NCBI GenBank assembly: GCA_046726955.1
Contig: JBKPBQ010000594.1
Location: 1-11,085 of the forward strand
Origin: CAVPGH01 sp046726955
Lineage (GTDB): Bacteria; Acidobacteriota; Vicinamibacteria; Fen-336
Direction: 5' to 3'
DNA length: 11,085 bases
Positions 1 to 4,545 of the stretch are shown here, piece after piece; the stretch's first letter is position 1; every line of letters begins with the position of its first letter. The notes below the pieces were generated by a model. It was not told the DNA's origin, did no database searches, and saw only the letters and a program-made list of their open reading frames with translations. Both the position numbers and the translations under genes were made by a program.

Positions 1-1419
1 GGCCCGACCGTCCAGGAGGCCGGCGGGAAGCGCGTCCTCGCGGACCTGGATCGGGTGATAGTGCCAGTAGACGGCCTTGGCGACGTCGGGATCAGCACCC
101 TCGTCGGCCAGGTACAGCCCGCCCATCGTGCCCTGAAGCTCGGGAAACTCGCGGACCATCAGCGTGGTCAGATCCGCTTTCGCGAGCCGCGCCGCCTCCG
201 CGGCCGCGGCGGCGTCGTCCTTCGCCAGGAATCCGAGCTCGCCCATCTTCCCCACGAGCCGGACCATGCGCTCGGCCTTGTCCTTGTACGAGCCGAGCCC
301 CTGGTGGAAGGTGACGCCCGCGAGGTCGGCGACGCGGTCGGCGACCGGCCGCTTCCGATCTTCCGCGCGGAAGAACGACGCATCGCGCAGGCGCGCCACC
401 ACCACGCGCTCCATGCCGCGGACGATCGCCATCCCCGCCTCCCCGTCGCCGTTGACGACGGCCGCGAAGCGCGCCACGACGCCGTCGGCCGTCGTGAGCG
501 GCAGGTATTTCTGGTGGTGGACGAGCACCGTCTCCAGGACCTCGCGCGGCAGCGAGCGGAACTCCTGCGGAACCTCGCCTTCGAGCACCGTCGGGTACTC
601 CACGAGGTCGCGCCATTCCTCCGGGAGCCCGTGGTCGTCGGCCAGCGAGACACCTCTCGTGGCCCGCGCGATCTCGCTGGCGATCTTTCGCGCGCGCTCC
701 TCGGGATCGAGCAGCACGAGGTTTCGCCGGAGCACGTCCTGCAGCTCCTCGTGGCTCCGCACGATGTGGGCCTTGCCGCCGGCCCCCTTCGGCAGGAACC
801 GGTGCCCGACCGTCGTGGGACCGCTCGCGACCCGAGCCTTGCCTTTCGCCCCCGCGACGAGGTCGTAGATGACGAACGGGATCACCGTTCCGTCGAGGAG
901 CGAGACGAGCCAGCGAATCGGCCGGCCAAACGGGAAGACGCCCTTGCCGTCGTCCAGCCAGGCGTCCCAGCTCATGCGCTTCGGGAAATTGAGGCCGCGG
1001 AGCGTGGCGGACAGGATGCCGGGCACGACCTCGGCCGTGGGCCGCCCCGCGATCCTCTTCACGAAGAGCAGCGAGAGCTCGTTCGGCTTCGACGGATCCT
1101 TGGCTTTCTGCTGCAGGTCCGTCACCGCAACCGCGTTCTTCTTCGCGAAGCCCTGGGCGGCACCCGTCCACGCGCCGCTCGCGTCCTTGGCGACCTTCAA
1201 CGACGGACCCCACACAGGCTCGTCGCGGTCGGGCTGGCGGGCGAACACGCCCAGGCGCGCCACGAGCCGGCGGGGCGTCCACTGCACGAGGACGTCCTTC
1301 GGGTTCAGGAACTCGCGCGCGGCCGCCTCGGTCAGCTTCTGCGAGAGCTGGCCCGCCAGCCCCTCGAGCCAGGGCGCCGGCATCTCCTCGAAGCCGACTT
1401 CCAGCAGGAGCTCAGGCAC
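1..1419 (-). CDS. glyS: Glycyl-tRNA synthetase beta subunit, partial (3' end beyond window)
   Basis: Beta subunit of the alpha2beta2 glycyl-tRNA synthetase, which charges tRNA-Gly in the cytoplasm. The alpha subunit, encoded just upstream, carries the class II catalytic core. The frame is open from 1419 to the window edge, giving 473 codons against roughly 690 for a full family member. The N-terminus reads PELLLEVGFEEMPAPWLEGL, which is the family start. At about residues 145-170 there is a KRMSW...F.FGRPIRWL stretch, and at residues 414-433 the hallmark KADLTTLMVREFPELQGTMG. The chosen start is GTG at 1419-1417, overlapping the glyQ stop by 8 bp, with a GAGGG purine run about 5 nt upstream. 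A long open frame on the opposite strand is only the GC-rich shadow. The tRNA-binding C-terminal part lies outside the window. No internal stop or frameshift was seen when translating 1-870 line by line and the N-terminal part. Confidence 0.97.
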   Translation of the reverse strand, partial: MPELLLEVGFEEMPAPWLEGLAGQLSQKLTEAAAREFLNPKDVLVQWTPRRLVARLGVFARQPDRDEPVWGPSLKVAKDASGAWTGAAQGFAKKNAVAVTDLQQKAKDPSKPNELSLLFVKRIAGRPTAEVVPGILSATLRGLNFPKRMSWDAWLDDGKGVFPFGRPIRWLVSLLDGTVIPFVIYDLVAGAKGKARVASGPTTVGHRFLPKGAGGKAHIVRSHEELQDVLRRNLVLLDPEERARKIASEIARATRGVSLADDHGLPEEWRDLVEYPTVLEGEVPQEFRSLPREVLETVLVHHQKYLPLTTADGVVARFAAVVNGDGEAGMAIVRGMERVVVARLRDASFFRAEDRKRPVADRVADLAGVTFHQGLGSYKDKAERMVRLVGKMGELGFLAKDDAAAAAEAARLAKADLTTLMVREFPELQGTMGGLYLADEGADPDVAKAVYWHYHPIQVREDALPAGLLDGRA

Positions 1420-2299
1420 GCTTGCCCTCGGCGCTCGCCTCGCTCTCCTCTTCGGCAGGCGCCACGTGTTTCGCGGCGATGGCGCAGGCGAGCTTGCGGA
1501 TGCTCAGGATCATGCCCGCCCGCTCCGTCACCGAGATCGCGCCGCGGGCGTCGAGCACGTTGAAGGCGTGCGAGCTCTTCAGGCACCAGTCGTACGCGGG
1601 CAGCGTCGTGCGGCCGCCCGGCGTCTTCAGGACGCGCCAGCCCTCGGCGAGGTAGCTCTCGAAGAGACGGCGGTGGAGGTCCGGGTCCGCGAGCTCGAAG
1701 GAGTAGCGCGACAGCTCGAACTCCTCCTCCTTACGCACGTCGCCGTAGAGCGTGTCCGAGGACCAGCGGAGCTGGTACACGTCCTCCACGTCCTGCAGGT
1801 ACATGCCGATGCGCTCGAGGCCGTACGTGATCTCGCCGGAGATGGGCGCGAGCTCGATGCCTCCCGCCTGCTGGAAGTACGTGAACTGGGTGATCTCCTG
1901 GCCGTCGAGCAGGACCTGCCAGCCGATCCCCCACGCGCCGAGCGTCGGCGACTCCCAGTTGTCCTCCTCGAAGCGCACGTCGTGCGCCGCGGGGTCGATG
2001 CCGAGGACGAGCAGGCTCTGCAGGTAGACGTCCTGGATGTCCGACGGCGGGGGCTTCAGGATGACCTGGAGCTGCTCGTGCTTGTAGAGGCGGTTGGGGT
2101 TCTCGCCGTAGCGGCCGTCCGCGGGCCGACGCGAGGGCTGCACGTAGGCGACCTTCCAGGGCTTCGGCCCGAGCACGCGGAAGAACGTCTCGGGGTGCAT
2201 CGTCCCCGCCCCCACCTCCGCGTCCCACGGCTGGTGCACGAGGCAGCCGCGCTCCGACCAGAAGCGCTCGAGCGCGAACACGATCTCCTGGAGCGTCAC
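1412..2299 (-). CDS. glyQ: Glycyl-tRNA synthetase alpha subunit
   Basis: Catalytic alpha subunit of tetrameric glycyl-tRNA synthetase, 295 aa, the usual family length (about 290-305). It activates glycine with ATP and transfers it to tRNA-Gly together with GlyS. Recognisable blocks are FWSERGC near the N-terminus, DAEVGAGTMHPETFFRVLG, AYVQPSRRPADGRYGENPNR, FEEDNWESPTLGAWGIGWQV, TQFTYFQQAGG and the class II motif 3-like GEITYGLERI. The start is GTG at 2299-2297 (VTLQEIVFALERFW). A GGGAGG ribosome-binding site lies 7 nt upstream, and the frame can be read further upstream only as non-homologous Arg/Pro-rich sequence. The start overlaps the recO stop as GTGA, so translation is probably coupled. 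The C-terminus ends in an acidic tail (AEEESEASAEGKRA) that looks like an unstructured extension before the overlap with glyS. Confidence 0.98.
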   Translation of the reverse strand: MTLQEIVFALERFWSERGCLVHQPWDAEVGAGTMHPETFFRVLGPKPWKVAYVQPSRRPADGRYGENPNRLYKHEQLQVILKPPPSDIQDVYLQSLLVLGIDPAAHDVRFEEDNWESPTLGAWGIGWQVLLDGQEITQFTYFQQAGGIELAPISGEITYGLERIGMYLQDVEDVYQLRWSSDTLYGDVRKEEEFELSRYSFELADPDLHRRLFESYLAEGWRVLKTPGGRTTLPAYDWCLKSSHAFNVLDARGAISVTERAGMILSIRKLACAIAAKHVAPAEEESEASAEGKRA

Positions 2300-3051
2300 C
2301 GCCCGACCTCCCGGGCCACGTCCCGGAGCACCCGCTGCGAGCGGAGCGCGCGCTCGAGGTGGCGCGCGATGAGGTCGTGGTGGAACGGCTCCAAGACCGA
2401 AGCCTCCGTGGGAAGAGGGCCGCCGAGCTCGGCAGGAGCGCGGCGAAACACGTCGCCCAGGAACGAGCACGCCCCCTCGGGGATCACCGGCCCCGACGCG
2501 GGCCCGCAATCATCGCACACGAAGCCGTGCGACGCACGGTCGTAGCTGCGCGCTCCCGCCGCCATCGGCCGCGAGCAGGCCGCGCACTGCTCGAGCGGCG
2601 GGTAGAGGCCGTGCAGGCGGAGAAGCCAGGCTTCAAGGTAGCGCGCGAGCACGGACCGGGACAGGGTCGTCTCGGCGGCTCGGACTGTCGCCAGCGCCAA
2701 GCGGTAGAGCTTGTCCTCGGCTTCACCCTCGAGGGCGAAGCCGTCCAACAGCTCGGCCGCGTAGGAGAGGAAGAGCGACGTCTCGAGGTCCCGGGCCCCG
2801 GTCGGGAAGGCGGAGTGCAGCAGGTCGCAGTCTCCCAGGCGGAAGAGATCGGTGCCCTGCCGTCCGTAGAGCGTGAGGCTCACCTCGCTCAACGGCTCGA
2901 GCGCGGAGCGGTAGCGCGGCTTCGCTCCCCGCGCGCCCTTGGCCACCGCGCGCAGCTTTCCGCGCTCGCGCGTGAGGAAGACCACGACCTTGCTCGTCTC
3001 CCCGAGGTCGTACGCGCGCAGGACGAGCGCTTCGGTGGTCAGCAGGGCCAT
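2296..3051 (-). CDS. recO: DNA repair / recombination mediator protein RecO
   Basis: RecO works with RecR (and RecF) to load RecA on SSB-coated single-stranded DNA in gap repair. The product is 251 aa, normal for the family. The N-terminal OB-fold begins MALLTTEALVLRAYDLGETS and continues to about residue 80 (VVVFLTRERGKLRAVAKGARG is typical). A helical middle region (about 85-150) is followed by a four-cysteine zinc-binding cluster: C156-x-x-C159 and C179-x-x-C182. I chose the ATG at 3051. A GTG at 3093 in the same frame would add 14 residues (LAYSVRLAEIATA) absent from the family. recO is the first gene of the overlapping recO-glyQ-glyS unit and is transcribed divergently from the rhodanese gene. 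No strong Shine-Dalgarno sequence is visible before 3051, so the start has some uncertainty. Confidence 0.95.
   Translation of the reverse strand: MALLTTEALVLRAYDLGETSKVVVFLTRERGKLRAVAKGARGAKPRYRSALEPLSEVSLTLYGRQGTDLFRLGDCDLLHSAFPTGARDLETSLFLSYAAELLDGFALEGEAEDKLYRLALATVRAAETTLSRSVLARYLEAWLLRLHGLYPPLEQCAACSRPMAAGARSYDRASHGFVCDDCGPASGPVIPEGACSFLGDVFRRAPAELGGPLPTEASVLEPFHHDLIARHLERALRSQRVLRDVAREVGR
2307..2312 (-). promoter_or_regulatory. Ribosome-binding site of glyQ
   Basis: GGGAGG on the minus strand, inside the last codons of recO, 7 nt before the GTG at 2299. It fixes the glyQ start at that GTG and supports re-initiation after recO termination. Confidence 0.75.
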
Positions 3052-3110
3052 GGCCGTGGCGATTTCCGCAAGGCGAACGGAGTAGGCTAGCACGAGCCGC
3101 CGCGCGTTTC

Positions 3111-3139
3111 TTGCCGGTCCGCGGAGGCCATGCTACCTT
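3111..3139 (+). promoter_or_regulatory. Candidate promoter of the rhodanese/MauE-like pair (possible leaderless mRNA)
   Basis: TTGCCG (3111-3116), a 17-nt spacer, then TACCTT (3134-3139). These match sigma70 -35 at 4 of 6 and the TAnnnT core of a -10. The -10 ends 7 nt before the ATG at 3147, so the transcript would begin at or next to the start codon. This fits the lack of a well-placed Shine-Dalgarno sequence. It lies in the 95-bp divergent gap with recO. I found no convincing promoter for recO on the other strand of this gap. Confidence 0.4.
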
Positions 3140-3146
3140 CGCGTTC

Positions 3147-3599
3147 ATGCCCCGTCTGGCTCGCATCGCCCTGATCCTGGCCGCCGGCGTCGCCGCCGGC
3201 CTCGCCTGGAATTCCTTGAGCCCACGCGGATTCGCACTCGGCCGGAGCGTCTTCGTCCAGCAGGGCGACGAGGTGATCGAGCCGGCCGAGGCGAAGAGCC
3301 GGCTCGACAAGGGTGCGCTCTTCCTCGACGCCCGGCCGATCGACTTCTGGAAGATGAGCCACATCCCCGGGGCGCTGAGCCTCCCCGAGGAGGACTTCGA
3401 CCGCGCGTTCGCGGAGGTGGAGCCGCGTCTTCGGCAGACTTACAACATCGTCGCCTACTGCAGCGGCTACGGCTGCGAGGCGAGCCACATCGTGGCCCGC
3501 AAGCTCCGCGACAAGGGAATCCACGCGGCCATCCTGAACGAAGGCTGGCCCGCCTGGAACGAGGCGGGATACCCGGTCACGAAGGGAGACAAGCCCTGA
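3147..3599 (+). CDS. Membrane-anchored rhodanese-like protein
   Basis: Single-domain rhodanese of 150 aa, presumably handling sulfane sulfur or acting as a thiol carrier on the outer face of the inner membrane. Residues about 5-22 (ARIALILAAGVAAGLAW) form an N-terminal membrane anchor or uncleaved signal. The rhodanese fold spans about 40-147, with the family landmarks FLDARPIDFWKMSHIPGALSLP and the C-terminal LNEGWPAWNEAGYPV. The active-site loop is C105-S-G-Y-G-C110, giving the expected catalytic cysteine plus a second cysteine that could form a disulfide with it. The start at ATG 3147 gives a clean signal anchor. A TTG at 3111 in frame would add 12 unlikely residues. The stop overlaps the start of the MauE-like membrane protein, so the two are probably made together. 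Substrate and partner cannot be read from the sequence. Confidence 0.9.
   Translation: MPRLARIALILAAGVAAGLAWNSLSPRGFALGRSVFVQQGDEVIEPAEAKSRLDKGALFLDARPIDFWKMSHIPGALSLPEEDFDRAFAEVEPRLRQTYNIVAYCSGYGCEASHIVARKLRDKGIHAAILNEGWPAWNEAGYPVTKGDKP
3584..3588 (+). promoter_or_regulatory. Ribosome-binding site supporting a CTG start
   Basis: GGGAG within AAGGGAGAC, 7 nt before the CTG at 3596. No ATG, GTG or TTG lies at a suitable distance in any frame that yields the downstream membrane protein, so this site is the main argument for the CTG start. Confidence 0.6.
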
Positions 3600-4105
3600 G
3601 CCAGCCTCGAGACTGGCCCTTCCTTCGGCACCCGGCGCTGCACGTCGCCCTTCGTCTCTTCCTGGGCGGCTTGTTCCTCTACGCGGCGATCCCGAAGATC
3701 CTCGACCCGGCGGCGTTCGCGCGGGTCGTCTACCAGTGGCAGGTCACTCCTCCCGTCCCGTCGAACGTCGTGGCGATCGTGCTGCCCTGGGTCGAAGCGA
3801 TCGCCGGGCTGCTGCTGATCGCAGGGATCTGGAAGCGCGAGGCCGCGGCCACGATCGCCATCCTCTTGGTCGTCTTCCTGCTCGCCGCGGGATCGGTGAT
3901 CGCGCGCGGCATCGACGTCGAGAACTGCGGCTGCACGTCCGTGGCCGCGCACACGGAGAAGAGCTGGACGAGCGGTGTCGGGTGGTTCCTCGTGACCCGC
4001 AACGTGCTGATGCTGGCCGGGGCCCTCGTGCTCGCGCTCGTCCCGCCTCGCTCCTCCCTCGCGGACACGGCCGTCGCCGCCGTGCCGAGCGGCGCCGGTC
4101 GTTGA
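3596..4105 (+). CDS. MauE/DoxX-like integral membrane protein
   Basis: Small polytopic membrane protein of the MauE/DoxX-like superfamily, 169 aa from the proposed start. Family members support thiol-redox or sulfur chemistry in the envelope (MauE helps mature methylamine dehydrogenase; DoxD is in thiosulfate:quinone oxidoreductase). Four hydrophobic segments are visible at about residues 15-33, 57-78, 83-104 and 129-151. Family features are LGGLFLYAAIPKILDPAAFARVV at the first helix and the C111-G-C113 pair in DVENCGCTS, followed by SWTS...RNVLML. The frame is open upstream of the first ordinary start (TTG 3671). That TTG would cut the first helix in half and remove SQPRDWPFLRHPALHVALRLFLGG, which looks like genuine family N-terminus. 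CTG at 3596 overlaps the rhodanese stop as CTGA and has a good ribosome-binding site. It is probably co-translated with the rhodanese; exact function is unknown. Confidence 0.85.
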   Translation: MSQPRDWPFLRHPALHVALRLFLGGLFLYAAIPKILDPAAFARVVYQWQVTPPVPSNVVAIVLPWVEAIAGLLLIAGIWKREAAATIAILLVVFLLAAGSVIARGIDVENCGCTSVAAHTEKSWTSGVGWFLVTRNVLMLAGALVLALVPPRSSLADTAVAAVPSGAGR

Positions 4106-4131
4106 CAGCCTCGCGGGGGGACGCGTAGCAT
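4102..4131 (+). promoter_or_regulatory. Sigma70-like promoter of apaG
   Basis: A perfect TTGACA -35 (4102-4107), an 18-nt G-rich spacer and a TAGCAT -10 (4126-4131; 4 of 6 to TATAAT, TAnnnT satisfied). The -35 overlaps the TGA stop of the MauE-like gene (4103-4105). Initiation about 7 nt after the -10 leaves only about 4-5 nt of leader before the TTG at 4143. It would let apaG be transcribed independently of the upstream pair. Confidence 0.6.
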
Positions 4132-4142
4132 CGCGGCCGGCT

Positions 4143-4526
4143 TTGAGCGACACGATCACTCGCGGCGTCCGCGTGCAGGTCCGAAGCGCCTACGTGCCCG
4201 AGCGCAGCGTGCCCGCCGAGCACCAGTATTTCTTCGCCTACCGGGTCCGCATCTCCAACGAAGGGGAGGAGACGGTCCAGCTCGTCACGCGGGAGTGGAT
4301 CATCACCGACGGCGACGGGCACGTGGAGACCGTGCGTGGCCCCGGCGTCGTCGGCGAGCAGCCGATCCTGGGCCCCGGGGAGTCGTTCGAGTACACGAGC
4401 TTCTGCCCGCTCAAGACGCCGATCGGCACCATGCACGGCACCTACCAGATGGTCTCGGCCCGCGGCGAGCGGTTCGACGCGGTGATCGCCGCCTTCTCGC
4501 TGGCCGTCCCGACGGCCTTGAATTAG
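4143..4526 (+). CDS. apaG: ApaG domain protein
   Basis: Stand-alone ApaG protein, 127 aa, full family length. ApaG is a small fibronectin-III-like beta-sandwich. Enterobacterial mutants show altered Co2+ resistance and Ap4A levels, but its biochemical role is not settled. The sequence has the family start SDTITRGVRVQVRSAYVPERS, the middle YFFAYRVRISNEGEETVQL with the REWIITDGDG turn, and the glycine-rich signature RGPGVVGEQPILGPGESFEY followed by the PIGTMHGTYQMV stretch. The start is TTG at 4143, chosen because it gives exactly the family N-terminus. There is no clear Shine-Dalgarno sequence, while a good promoter sits immediately upstream. The gene ends 3 bp from the stop of the convergent large exported protein gene. 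An Ap4A-handling HIT-like protein is encoded about 5 kb away in another operon; I make no functional link from that alone. Confidence 0.95.
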   Translation: MSDTITRGVRVQVRSAYVPERSVPAEHQYFFAYRVRISNEGEETVQLVTREWIITDGDGHVETVRGPGVVGEQPILGPGESFEYTSFCPLKTPIGTMHGTYQMVSARGERFDAVIAAFSLAVPTALN

Positions 4527-4545
4527 CGGCTACTCGAAATAGCCG
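4527..4545. terminator. Small hairpin between convergent genes
   Basis: CGGCTA (4527-4532) and TAGCCG (4540-4545) form a 6-bp stem with a 7-nt loop. It starts right after the apaG stop and lies over the last codons of the convergent gene. No U-tract follows on the plus strand. It could be a weak bidirectional terminator or coincidence. A second 6-bp GC stem (GGCCGT/ACGGCC, 4502-4517), followed by TTGAATT, lies inside the end of apaG. Confidence 0.3.

Noticed and set aside
55..1563. Long plus-strand open frame (about 500 codons) opposite glyS
   Set aside because: Arg/Ala/Pro-rich translation with no domain; it is the antisense shadow of glyS, whose own frame has clear family motifs.
869..2545. 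Plus-strand open frame of 558 codons across glyS/glyQ/recO
   Set aside because: Antisense to three well-supported genes; low-complexity composition expected from GC-rich codon bias.
2359..3090. Plus-strand open frame opposite recO
   Set aside because: No recognisable motif, while recO in the other strand has its Cys4 zinc cluster and OB-fold.
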